The notes under the pieces are model-generated. The model was not told the origin of the DNA and ran no database searches. It saw nothing but the letters and a program-made list of their open reading frames with translations. Both the position numbers and the translations under genes were made by a program. 59,981 nucleotides of DNA from CAZOEL01 sp964578835 (GTDB lineage: Bacteria > Desulfobacterota > Syntrophobacteria > Syntrophobacterales > Syntrophobacteraceae): NCBI GenBank assembly GCA_964578835.1, contig CAZOEL010000041.1, forward strand, positions 1 through 59,981, given 5' to 3'. Of this stretch, positions 1 to 7,956 are shown piece after piece. How positions within the stretch are numbered: position 1 is the first letter of the stretch; each line of letters begins with the position of its first letter.

Positions 1-28
1 GGAATAGAGGCTAACCGGGCGTTACGAT

Positions 29-68
29 TGTTCAATCATCACAGAACAAGATAGCGCTGTTCAATCAT
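29..68. repeat. 11-bp direct repeat upstream of hisC
   Basis: TGTTCAATCAT occurs at 29-39 and again, identical, at 58-68, a start-to-start distance of 29 bp or about three helical turns. It lies in the noncoding stretch before hisC. Two same-face direct repeats could be an operator, but no known binding site is recognised. The rest of 1-256 shows no convincing gene. Confidence 0.35.
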
Positions 69-256
69 GCTCTGCGATTGCAAATCTTCTCATCTGTGGT
101 AAAAAGACACGTTCGAGAAGGTATAGTCCTTGCCTGCGAGAGCCGGGAGCGCTCTTCGCGATTTCAATGCTGCAGGGAAAGAGGGCTTCATTTCTGGCCG
201 CAGGACATTTGGATTCAATCTCAAAACCTATCAGGCAACGTCAGGCTTCATTCAAA

Positions 257-1345
257 ATGAGTAAATACGAACGCGAGAATATTCGGAAGATGGTCGGATA
301 TGTTCCCGGAGAACAGCCCGATTCGCTGGAAGTTGTCAAACTCAATACCAATGAAAATCCTTATCCTCCTCCACAGGCGGTGATTCAAGCCCTCCATTCC
401 ATTGATGCGGAGACTCTCCGCCGATATCCTCCGCCTACTTCAATGCGGTTCCGCGCGCTTGCCGCTGAAATGCACGGCGTGAAACCGGATAATATCATTG
501 CCGTAAATGGAGGCGATGAACTGCTCAGACTGTCGATCACGACTTTTGTCGAACCTTCCGAGGCAATCGGGATAGTGGAGCCCGGGTATGGGCTATACCG
601 GGTTCTTGCCGATATCCATGGCTGTTCCGTTGTCAGCCTGCCCGCCGAAGAGGATTGGTCCGAACCGCATGATTTTTCCCGCAAGATGAATGAAGCGGGA
701 GTAAAATTGGCTATTATAACGAACCCGCATGCTCCTTCCGGCTACCTTGCCGCTGTGGAGCGATTGAAGGCAATCGCCCGGGATTTCGACGGGGTGCTTC
801 TCATAGACGAGGCGTATGTAAACTTTGTTGATCCGGAAATCGGATACGATTCGATTAAGCTGATCGCAGAGCATCCAAACGTTTTGATCCTTCGTAGCTT
901 CAGCAAGGGCTATTCGCTTGCAGGGCTTCGGTTTGGGTACGGCATTGGCGACAGGTCCCTTATCGATCCCATGAATGAAAAGACAAAGGACAGTTACAAC
1001 GTGGACGCAATTGCTCAGCGCCTTGCGGTCGCCGCTCTCCAAAGCCGCGATGAGGCAGCCAAAACATGGCTTGCAGTGCGAGAAGAGAGAAAGCGTCTGC
1101 GTGAAAGGCTTGGGCAGCTTGGCTTAGCCTGTCTTCCGAGCCAGTCTAATTTTGTTCTCGCTACTGCGCCGAAAAGCGTTGGGGGCGGAGCTTTCAATAT
1201 TTACGAATCTCTCAAAAAGCAGAACATCTTTGTGAGATATTTCAATGAGGATCGCCTGCGAGACAAGCTTAGAATCACTGTGGGCACACCTCGAGAAAAC
1301 GACCGGCTTCTCGATGCCCTTCAAGAGCTTGTCCGTTCCAGATAA
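257..1345 (+). CDS. hisC: histidinol-phosphate aminotransferase
   Basis: PLP-dependent fold-type I aminotransferase that converts imidazole acetol-phosphate and glutamate to histidinol phosphate in histidine biosynthesis, in the cytoplasm. The N-terminus MSKYERENIRKMVGYVPGEQ and LNTNENPYPPP are typical HisC signatures. The PLP lysine lies in SFSKGYSLAGLRFGYG (about residue 217), the phosphate-binding Asn in TNPHAPSG, and the C-terminal Arg in LRITVGTP. The frame is open back to 167, but the ATG at 257 fits the family N-terminus, so I start there; its ribosome binding site is weak. Length is 362 aa, normal for the family. No other his gene is in the window, so it stands alone. It could serve as a broader aromatic aminotransferase, as some HisC paralogues do. 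Confidence 0.93.
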   Translation: MSKYERENIRKMVGYVPGEQPDSLEVVKLNTNENPYPPPQAVIQALHSIDAETLRRYPPPTSMRFRALAAEMHGVKPDNIIAVNGGDELLRLSITTFVEPSEAIGIVEPGYGLYRVLADIHGCSVVSLPAEEDWSEPHDFSRKMNEAGVKLAIITNPHAPSGYLAAVERLKAIARDFDGVLLIDEAYVNFVDPEIGYDSIKLIAEHPNVLILRSFSKGYSLAGLRFGYGIGDRSLIDPMNEKTKDSYNVDAIAQRLAVAALQSRDEAAKTWLAVREERKRLRERLGQLGLACLPSQSNFVLATAPKSVGGGAFNIYESLKKQNIFVRYFNEDRLRDKLRITVGTPRENDRLLDALQELVRSR

Positions 1346-1401
1346 AATAGCCGATCTCTTTTTTATGGGTTTCGATGGACAGGGTGAGCCCTCTCCAAGG
1401 C

Positions 1402-2037
1402 TCATCTTGTCCGGGTCCTTAGGCCATTGGAAGCGATTCGGACGAAGTGAAAAGGCGGGCCGACCTCATCATCCACCTCAGCGAGTCTTAGGAGGAAGCT
1501 CTCGAAGAGCGATTCCGCTTCGTCTAGAGCATTCTCAGAGGGAGGCATATTCGCCATTCGGCATTCCAGGCTGAGCTGTCTTGGAATAGCAAGAATATTT
1601 GGTATTTCAACCGAGTGCATCGGATTGGCTTCATTTTCGGACGCAAAAAAGTCGACTCGAAAAGGATGGTCGCCTCCCTCGGGATCGTATCCGGCTATGA
1701 CTATGTAAACCCGATCCAAATCCGAACGGATCAAAGTCGATGACTTCGTCTTTCGGAAGGATTCCGTCTCTTGGCGCAGGAAGTCCGGCGCCGCCTCGAT
1801 AATCTCATCATAGTCGGCTAAGCCCGCTTGTCCGATGAATCTCTGGAGCTTTTGGCAGAGGAGGACCCCGAAGCCCGCCCCGCCTGTAACCGCAACGGCG
1901 TTTGAGCCCAAGGGGAAGAGTTTCTGGACTTCCAGAAGGTTCGTACTGTCTTGACTCTCAGAATCGAAAACCACGGCGCGACTATCCGTCGCCAGGATCA
2001 CGCCGTTCTCGGAACGGTAAAGAAGTATCTGAGTCAT
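1402..2037 (-). CDS. proteasome-fold (Ntn-hydrolase-like) protein
   Basis: No named family is recognised, but the layout resembles a proteasome beta or HslV subunit. It starts MTQILLYR, so removal of fMet would expose Thr. Next come the strand-turn motif GVILATDSRAVVF, a lysine in QKLFPLG (the place of catalytic Lys33), and a glycine turn plus helix in AVAVTGGAGFGVLLCQKL. Later strands include RVYIVIAGYD and FHFVRIASNG. Length is 211 aa, right for the fold. It is convergent with hisC and sits 17 bp beyond the end of an M28 peptidase on the same strand, which may be cotranscribed. It is clearly not HslV (no hslU here) and not an obvious Anbu. A self-compartmenting or simple Ntn hydrolase is an inference from the pattern alone. 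Confidence 0.6.
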   Translation of the reverse strand: MTQILLYRSENGVILATDSRAVVFDSESQDSTNLLEVQKLFPLGSNAVAVTGGAGFGVLLCQKLQRFIGQAGLADYDEIIEAAPDFLRQETESFRKTKSSTLIRSDLDRVYIVIAGYDPEGGDHPFRVDFFASENEANPMHSVEIPNILAIPRQLSLECRMANMPPSENALDEAESLFESFLLRLAEVDDEVGPPFHFVRIASNGLRTRTR

Positions 2038-2054
2038 GAGTGGAGCCTCTCCCG

Positions 2055-3068
2055 CTATTTCGAGTAGGTTGAGAAAAAAATGAGGAGACTTTCTACCAAT
2101 TCAGCCATGAAAGGGAAGTCGAGCTTTTCCATGGCGTCTGAGGGCGTATGATAATACGGGTTCCGGTAGAAAGCCGTATCGGTGACCATAACCGCCGGGA
2201 ATCCTTCATCCCAAAAAGCTGCGTGATCGCTTAGCCGTACTGAGGGCATCGGCCAACCGTTGAAAGGAACCGTCAGCGTAACGACAGGAAGATCGGGATT
2301 TTTCTGAAAAGCTTTCTTCAGTGATCCGGTCAATCCTCTCGATCTGGTATTTCCGACAATCCCTATGAAGTCTCCAGTCTTGGGATATCCCATGAACATA
2401 AGAGGGAAAGGGTAATGCTGGCATCCGATCTCCCTGCATGAGTAGCCGACCATCTCGAGGCAAATCATGCCGGCCGGTTTTTGTCCGCTCTCTCGCACCT
2501 TCTTCGCACGGACTTTGCTGCCCATGTGACGAGTTGCAAATACAGGCGGCTCCTCCAGCGCGAAGGACGCAAACTCGACTGACAGATCAAGACCTTCTGC
2601 AGTTTGCAGCTCTTTAAGCCCCCTTGCAACTTCCAACTGCACAGCGACCGCGCTTGCGTTATCGTCTGCCCCAACCGTACCGGCAACCGAATCGTAATGA
2701 GCGCCCAGGATGAAGAAGTGTGTTGGCTGTTTTGAAAGGTCAATGCGGCCAATCACGTTCGCGGGCTCCAAATCCTCGTACCTGTAGCGCTCAAGCTCTG
2801 CCTCCAGCCCCAAGCCCCGGTAAAATGCTTCAATATAGTCTTGAGCCTTTTTAAGATTCTGAGGTGTTGCGATGCTGCGCTCCCCAATGGACACGGTCAA
2901 GGCGTGAACATGCTCCTCCAGCCGTTTCCTCGTTTCCTCTGTTCGGATCATCGGAGCTTCTCCTCCCGCTATGTCCATGAATGCGCCAAGCGCCAGAAAT
3001 GCAGCCATGGCGAAGGGTCTGCACTTGGCGATAAGCGCTGGAAAACGTTTGCCTACTGTAACGAACAT
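2055..3068 (-). CDS. M28 family zinc metallopeptidase, exported
   Basis: Aminopeptidase-type M28 protein. Zinc-ligand motifs appear in order: His in LGAHYDSV, bridging Asp in GADDNASA, Glu pair in FALEEPP, Asp/Glu region around EMVGY, and a late His in DTAFYRNPYYHTPSD. SDHAAFWDEG is the family's usual substrate-side segment. I start at the ATG at 3068, which gives a hydrophobic N-terminal stretch (RPFAMAAFLALGAFMDIAGG) that looks like a signal peptide; the frame is open to 3131. About 337 aa. It should act in the periplasm or outside the cell, releasing N-terminal residues from peptides; substrate unknown. The next gene downstream is the proteasome-fold protein. Confidence 0.85.
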   Translation of the reverse strand: MFVTVGKRFPALIAKCRPFAMAAFLALGAFMDIAGGEAPMIRTEETRKRLEEHVHALTVSIGERSIATPQNLKKAQDYIEAFYRGLGLEAELERYRYEDLEPANVIGRIDLSKQPTHFFILGAHYDSVAGTVGADDNASAVAVQLEVARGLKELQTAEGLDLSVEFASFALEEPPVFATRHMGSKVRAKKVRESGQKPAGMICLEMVGYSCREIGCQHYPFPLMFMGYPKTGDFIGIVGNTRSRGLTGSLKKAFQKNPDLPVVTLTVPFNGWPMPSVRLSDHAAFWDEGFPAVMVTDTAFYRNPYYHTPSDAMEKLDFPFMAELVESLLIFFSTYSK

Positions 3069-3224
3069 TGTAAAGACTCTCTTTTGTTTACGGCATTGCA
3101 GGCTCAGCAGCCATAATTTATTGAGCCTCACTCAATAACCCCCTGTGTCAGACATAGCGCCGCGCCGGCATACATTCTTGCATTCATCGAAGCTGAGCAG
3201 GCAACAGGCTTTTAGTAAGAGTGT

Positions 3225-3812
3225 TTAGGGAAAAATGCTTTCGGCGATCTCCCGTCTCAGCTGCCGGGACTTTTTTTCGATGGCGGAGATGATCTCGACT
3301 GCTCCAGCTGTTGCGGCCAGCGTTGGCGTTATAGCGGCGTAAAATTTGCTCTCTGCCGCGCTGAGATGATCGAGGATGAGCAGATAACTGGTTCTGGCGG
3401 AATAGGTCGAACGCGCCAGAGACTCGAAATCGTCGCCTTCCGACCTCAAAAGGTCCGTATAGTAATCAACGAGAGCCTGCACCCATAAACGATACGGTCT
3501 TTCGAGCTCATCCGGAAGGTCGGCCTGCCGGACTACCTGGTCAATTTCCGGTTTGGCGCCTCTTCGTACGGCTTCAACAGCCTGATCCATCGCTCGACTA
3601 CGCGTGATCATGAAGTCCTCAACGAATTTCACGCGGCCGTTTTTATATTTCTGCATGCGGTAAACGAAATACAGGAAAAGAAGTGGGATCAGCGCCATCC
3701 AGAAGCTAACTGTTGGTTTGTCAAAGACTTCGGCGCTGATTTGGCCTGCGAATGTCCTTTCTGAGTTTAGGATCAGCTCCTTCTTTCGGTTTAATTCTTC
3801 ATGGTTTCCCAA
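3225..3812 (-). CDS. single-pass membrane protein of unknown function
   Basis: 195 aa, no family recognised with certainty. One transmembrane helix is near residues 36-52 (FWMALIPLLFLYFVYRM), followed by a charged, largely helical cytoplasmic part without cysteines or obvious catalytic motifs. The start is TTG at 3812, supported by AAGGAA seven bases upstream; there is no better ATG. It is the last of three genes read leftward after the YeiH-type transporter, with a gap of about 135 bp to the preceding small gene. It could be an accessory subunit of that transporter, an inference from position only. Confidence 0.7.
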   Translation of the reverse strand: MGNHEELNRKKELILNSERTFAGQISAEVFDKPTVSFWMALIPLLFLYFVYRMQKYKNGRVKFVEDFMITRSRAMDQAVEAVRRGAKPEIDQVVRQADLPDELERPYRLWVQALVDYYTDLLRSEGDDFESLARSTYSARTSYLLILDHLSAAESKFYAAITPTLAATAGAVEIISAIEKKSRQLRREIAESIFP

Positions 3813-3948
3813 GGCCAGTTCCTTGATATGTCAGTATCGCAAAACCATAAAACTGAGAAAGTGAAAAAGGAATTATCGAATTGAGGAGCTGTCATTGAAA
3901 AGCCAGAGAATTTGCATTCTCGAGAGCTTCTCAGCGCTCCTCAATCCC

Positions 3949-4245
3949 TCAATTTGATGACCGCCTCGGACTGTATTCGAGGCTGTGACGGATGTGCTGC
4001 GATCCTTCGTAAGATTCCTCGAGATCCGTATAATAAATCGCGGTCGCTCTCAGGTTGCGCTCGTCGATGACCCGGGCCATATGAGCAGCGCCAGGTATGA
4101 GCCTGGCCAGGATCCCAAAACCGAAGATGCACGCCCAAACCAGAATAAAGCCGGCAATCAATTTTAACCAGGCTTTCAGCCTGCCAGCCTTTATGGCTGG
4201 AGTCCCGCCGTCGATGGCCTGGTCTTGCAAAATTTCTCTCATCAT
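3949..4245 (-). CDS. small single-pass membrane protein downstream of YeiH-type transporter
   Basis: About 98 aa. A short charged N-terminus is followed by one strong transmembrane helix (LIAGFILVWACIFGFGILA) and a polar C-terminal tail. The ATG at 4245 (or the adjacent one at 4242) begins 5 to 8 bases after the transporter stop codon, so the two genes are almost certainly one operon. The frame is open to 4281 but that would overlap the transporter. No homologue is recognised. The tight spacing argues for a small partner subunit of the transporter. Confidence 0.7.
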   Translation of the reverse strand: MMREILQDQAIDGGTPAIKAGRLKAWLKLIAGFILVWACIFGFGILARLIPGAAHMARVIDERNLRATAIYYTDLEESYEGSQHIRHSLEYSPRRSSN

Positions 4246-4249
4246 AGCT

Positions 4250-6007
4250 CTAGATTCCGGCGGTAACTTCTGGGAACACAATGTAGAACATGATATAGCC
4301 CACCAGGAGCGTCAGCATCAACTGGAAGGACTGCCCGAAAACGTATAAAGTGATCGGCTTGCCTCCCTTAAAGTATTCTCCAAATTCCCTGAAATTGGTT
4401 TCGAGCCCGATAGAGGTAAACGCCAGGGCGAAAAACCATTCGCGTCCAATGCGCGTAAAGCCTCTCAATACGCCTTGATCGATCATGACCGTGCTCATGT
4501 CTGCGCCCATGGTCTGATCGATGATGGAAAAAACGATCGAAGCGATGATGAAGCCAATGACGAACTTCGGAAAGCGGTACCATACCTCCCACCAGCTCAC
4601 TCGCGTTCCCGGATGGCAATCCACTTTGGCGCACCAGTAAACGGCGACGCAAAAAGCCGTAACGCCGATGAGCACATTCTGGATCATTTTGATGGTCGCC
4701 GCCACATAGAGCGCCTTATCCCCGTAAAAAGCCCCAGCAGCAGCTACGGCGCCCGTCGAGTCGATGGTGCTGCCCATCCATGCTCCGGCAAGAATTTGAG
4801 GCATGCCTACAAGCTTGGCGAAAGCCGGTTGAGCCACCATGCAGACAGCTGTGAACACCATCGAAAGGCCTATTGCAAGAGTCAGCTCCTCTTTCTTGGC
4901 GCGGCAGGCGGCTGCGGTGGCGATGGCCGCAGAGACGCCGCAGACCGACATGTCGGCGGAAATAGTAATGTTCAAAGTTTTTGAAGGCATTTTAACGATT
5001 TTTTGGCCGAACCAGTAAGTCAAGACCAAGGTAATTGGAGTACAGATCCAGGCGACGAAAATTCCGGGCTTGCCGATGGCCAAAATCTTGTTGAAGAGAA
5101 TTTCCGCTCCGAGCAGCACCAGGCCGGTCTTGATGAAAAACTCGGTGGCGACGGCGGGCTGAATCCATTTGGGCGTACCAATGGTGTTGCTGATGAGCAG
5201 TCCGAAAATGATGGCCCACAGCGGAAAGCCGAACCCCCAGTACTTCATCAACGCCTGGGTCTCCGCCATATAGGCCAGAACGGCTAAGAAGAAGACAACG
5301 GGAAAACCCAGCACGAACTTCCCAAAGGATTCTCCCATGATGCCTTTGCCGATTCCGAAAAAGATGGCCAATATGGCGCAGAGTCCGATCAGATAGGGAA
5401 CTCGATTGTATGGTTTGTTTCCGACCGCTTTTGTGGCTTTGGAAGCCTTCGATTTGGCGTCTTGCCAGGCTTTGATGTCTTTTTCGGCAGTGGCGTTGAG
5501 AGCTGTGTCGGCAAAGCCTGCGACCGCAGCAGCATCCTGAGAGGCCCGCGCCTGCGCGAGAGCAGCTTCTTCAGCAGCCTTGGCTTTTTCCGCCGCCTCT
5601 TTGCCCGGCGCATTCATCGCGTCGGCTGTTTCCTTGCTGCGGTAGAGCGCCTCCACAGGATTGTCGCTCCAGTCGCTGGGAGCAGCCAGAAAATTCTGGA
5701 TTGTTTTGCCGAATTCCTGATCCCTGGCGTGTATCCCCTTCTTTGCCGCAGATGCGTTGTGCCACTCTATGGTCTTGAACGGGGCCTTTGCGGCTTCTTC
5801 TTTCATAACGGCATTATATTTGGGGATGTCAGCGGCCTTCTGCGGGGGATTCGGCAAATAAATCGCCAAGCCGATAATAAGGAGCAGAAAGCCCAGCCAA
5901 ATGGCCATCCAGTCCTCTTTCTTATAGAGATCCCTCAGAGTTGTTTTGCCGCTTTCGATCACGACATAATCGGGTTCATTCGTTTTCTTATCGGTTGATT
6001 CCTCCAT
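4250..6007 (-). CDS. YeiH-type putative sulfate exporter family transporter (UPF0324)
   Basis: 585 aa, clearly longer than the about 350 aa YeiH proteins. A first transmembrane helix (about 35-52, WLGFLLLIIGLAIYL) is followed by an Ala/Lys-rich, probably helical segment of roughly 140 residues. The conserved multi-pass core then starts near residue 205 and shows family-like stretches such as WAIIFGLLISNTIG, EFFIKTGLVLLGAEILF, ISADMSVCGVSAAIATAAA and GAWMGSTIDSTGAVAAAGA. The last part holds IGLETNFREFGEYFKGGKP. The ribosome binding site AAGGAGAGGGAG precedes the ATG. The annotation as sulfate exporter is the family's traditional name; substrate is unproven. The operon continues with two small membrane proteins. 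The long insertion is the odd feature. Confidence 0.85.
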   Translation of the reverse strand: MEESTDKKTNEPDYVVIESGKTTLRDLYKKEDWMAIWLGFLLLIIGLAIYLPNPPQKAADIPKYNAVMKEEAAKAPFKTIEWHNASAAKKGIHARDQEFGKTIQNFLAAPSDWSDNPVEALYRSKETADAMNAPGKEAAEKAKAAEEAALAQARASQDAAAVAGFADTALNATAEKDIKAWQDAKSKASKATKAVGNKPYNRVPYLIGLCAILAIFFGIGKGIMGESFGKFVLGFPVVFFLAVLAYMAETQALMKYWGFGFPLWAIIFGLLISNTIGTPKWIQPAVATEFFIKTGLVLLGAEILFNKILAIGKPGIFVAWICTPITLVLTYWFGQKIVKMPSKTLNITISADMSVCGVSAAIATAAACRAKKEELTLAIGLSMVFTAVCMVAQPAFAKLVGMPQILAGAWMGSTIDSTGAVAAAGAFYGDKALYVAATIKMIQNVLIGVTAFCVAVYWCAKVDCHPGTRVSWWEVWYRFPKFVIGFIIASIVFSIIDQTMGADMSTVMIDQGVLRGFTRIGREWFFALAFTSIGLETNFREFGEYFKGGKPITLYVFGQSFQLMLTLLVGYIMFYIVFPEVTAGI

Positions 6008-6229
6008 ACTCCCTCTCCTTTTTGCAGTGCGGCGCTTCGAGATAATAATGACTTAACGCGCCCTTCGCGCTTGTCTTGCGCAGAATTGGTAAAAAACGAT
6101 AGTGTGATGAATGAAAGGTATTAAGGATGTGTATTGATAAGTGCGTCATCACCCCCTTACGCTTGAGCGGGCTCCTGGCCCTTCATAAGGAAAAACGATG
6201 ATCCTTTGAAAAATAAAGTAATGAAATCT

Positions 6230-6259
6230 ATGGGCTGCATTGTTGTTTATGCAGCCCAT
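6230..6259. repeat. 11-bp perfect hairpin in divergent intergenic region
   Basis: ATGGGCTGCAT (6230-6240) and its exact reverse complement (6249-6259) flank an 8-base loop. It lies between the leftward transporter operon and the rightward gene at 6550. As RNA it would sit in a leader of either; as DNA it could be an operator. The leftward side is followed by AT-rich sequence, so it could also stop leftward transcription. The remainder of the 6008-6549 gap holds no convincing gene. Confidence 0.5.
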
Positions 6260-6445
6260 GGTCGTAGGTAATTTCGCACATGGCGCGCACCCCAACCTCA
6301 CCCCGGAGGATACATGATAGATGGCGCAAGTTCAACCCTTTGCGCGCAATCGGTTATCAGGTCGACGTGGGCGTCGAAGGAACCTTGATCTGTTTCTTTC
6401 ATCGTCGGATAATGCTAAAGCATAATAGCCGAAGTCAATGTGAAT

Positions 6446-6461
6446 TGGCATCGAAAATGCT
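6446..6461 (+). promoter_or_regulatory. possible sigma-54 (-24/-12) promoter
   Basis: TGGCAT-N5-ATGCT, with GG at 6447-6448 and GC at 6459-6460 spaced by exactly ten bases, fits the sigma-54 consensus except for one base in each box. It lies about 90 bp before the GTG at 6550. A match of this quality can arise by chance, so support is modest. Confidence 0.3.
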
Positions 6462-6549
6462 TATGGTGTATCCCCGTTGTCAGGTACGAATGGAGCACAA
6501 TCAATGCTTCGTAAAGGCGATCATAGCCATTTTCAACAGGAGGTTTAAA

Positions 6550-7218
6550 GTGGGTAAAAGGGTTCTCTTTCTTATCTTGGGCTTTGGGATGGTCACTGCG
6601 GGAATCGCTGGGATAACCTATTCAATAGTAGATCAGAACAATAAGCTGGCTTTGCAAAAGGTCGAGACCGTCAAGGAAGAAGCCAGGATGGCTGCGGCTG
6701 AGGGAGACGCCAGGCTTGAAGAAAAGAAGCAGGAAATCGATAAGCTTGCCAACAATCTCGAAGAACAAAGAAGGCGCTTTGAAGCTTCCGAGCGGCAGCT
6801 CAAGGAAGAGATGAATCGATTCAGGCGGGAAGCTGCACAGAGAAAAGAGGTTATTCAGCCACAGGCTCCATCTTCCAGGGGTGCGTCGTTAGCAAAGAAA
6901 GAAGATGCGCAGGGGAGAGCAGCGCGGGAAATCCCGGAACAATCACCGCCCAGGAAAGCTTCACGAGTGGAGAAAAAAGAACGCGGAGTCGATTGGATTG
7001 CTCGCAAAGCTGGTTTGGAGGCGGTAAAGCTGCTTGAGCCGGTGGAGTATTACAATCGGGTTACCCGCGAGAGGGTTTTGGCTGAGCCGATTGATGTCAA
7101 TCGGTCGGATTATGCCCGCGTTCGCGTCCGTGTTTGGAAAAACGAGAGAATTGTCAAAGACGGTGTGATGAGGATCGATGATGCTCCCGAGTACGATCAG
7201 AAAATGTCGCGGATCTAG
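6550..7218 (+). CDS. membrane-anchored coiled-coil protein, unknown function
   Basis: 222 aa from GTG at 6550, chosen because CAGGAGG ends six bases upstream; the frame is open back to 6280, but that part looks noncoding. An N-terminal transmembrane helix (VLFLILGFGMVTAGIAGITY) is followed by a long Glu/Lys/Arg-rich coiled coil (about residues 30-110), a Pro/Ser/Lys linker, and a more structured C-terminal segment of about 70 residues (YYNRVTRERVLAEPIDVNRS). No family recognised. It is followed 51 bp later by another small membrane-anchored protein, likely in the same operon. Topology suggests the coiled coil is periplasmic or cytoplasmic depending on insertion; this cannot be decided here. 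Confidence 0.7.
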   Translation: MGKRVLFLILGFGMVTAGIAGITYSIVDQNNKLALQKVETVKEEARMAAAEGDARLEEKKQEIDKLANNLEEQRRRFEASERQLKEEMNRFRREAAQRKEVIQPQAPSSRGASLAKKEDAQGRAAREIPEQSPPRKASRVEKKERGVDWIARKAGLEAVKLLEPVEYYNRVTRERVLAEPIDVNRSDYARVRVRVWKNERIVKDGVMRIDDAPEYDQKMSRI

Positions 7219-7269
7219 ATCAAGAAAAACAAAGAGCATTCTGTAAAAGCCGATTTGAGGAGTTTTTGT

Positions 7270-7683
7270 ATGCCCATTTCTTTGATAACCGTTTCTAGTA
7301 TGCTCAGCATCTTTATTGGCGCGCTTCTACTGGCTTACGGCCTCTCGATGAGCTCGCGGAAACAGAAAGCGTTTGAAGGAGCAGTTGACGGCGAGGGACC
7401 GTTGGATTCCTCAATGTCGGGCGGCGAAGTCATCAACCTTGATTTCCTCAATGAACCTGGAAAAGTCGATGATGTGCTTGCCGGAGCTCAGGATGGGCTC
7501 ACCGGGGAATCGAGCGCTCCCCGCAGCGCCGGAGCCGGCGTTTTCTCGAGGATGCTTTCAAAGGCTTCGGGAGCCTTTAGACCGTTATTCTCAAGAAGGA
7601 GAGAAGGAAAAGAGGAGACCGACTTCGAAAAACCCGTTCCAGCCGGGACTCCACTGGAGCCGAAAATAGCAAAAAACGATTAG
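7270..7683 (+). CDS. small membrane-anchored protein, unknown function
   Basis: 137 aa. ATG at 7270 follows GAGGAG (7257-7262) at good spacing; an in-frame TTG at 7255 would overlap that site. One N-terminal transmembrane helix (ISLITVSSMLSIFIGALLLAYG) leads into a low-complexity, Gly/Ser/Pro-rich and charged tail with a basic patch (RPLFSRRREGKEE). No family recognised. Position right after the coiled-coil protein suggests cotranscription and a shared role. Confidence 0.65.
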   Translation: MPISLITVSSMLSIFIGALLLAYGLSMSSRKQKAFEGAVDGEGPLDSSMSGGEVINLDFLNEPGKVDDVLAGAQDGLTGESSAPRSAGAGVFSRMLSKASGAFRPLFSRRREGKEETDFEKPVPAGTPLEPKIAKND

Positions 7684-7910
7684 CCGCTCATGCTCTACAT
7701 TTGGCGGGGAGATGAATCAAGCCATCAGCGCGACGTAAACTCGTCATGCCTGGCGCGATTATGGCGCTTCGCCGTTATGGAAAGCGCCCGTTCACACAGG
7801 GGCTCCGGGCTTTTCAGCAAAAACGGGATAAATCGTAAATATCATATCTCCTTCTATTCTATGCTTCCTCAAGGTAGTGAGTTTTCAGATAGAAAGAGAA
7901 GCGTGCGCGG

Positions 7911-7944
7911 ATCAAGGACCGGCCTCCGGGCGCGGCTCCTTGAT
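7911..7944. repeat. imperfect hairpin beyond moeA
   Basis: ATCAAGGA (7911-7918) pairs with TCCTTGAT (7937-7944), with additional CCG/CGG pairing inside the GC-rich loop. It lies just beyond the moeA stop on the leftward strand and could end that transcript, though no T-run follows. No gene is seen in 7684-7956. Confidence 0.4.
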
Positions 7945-7956
7945 TCGCGAGGTATT

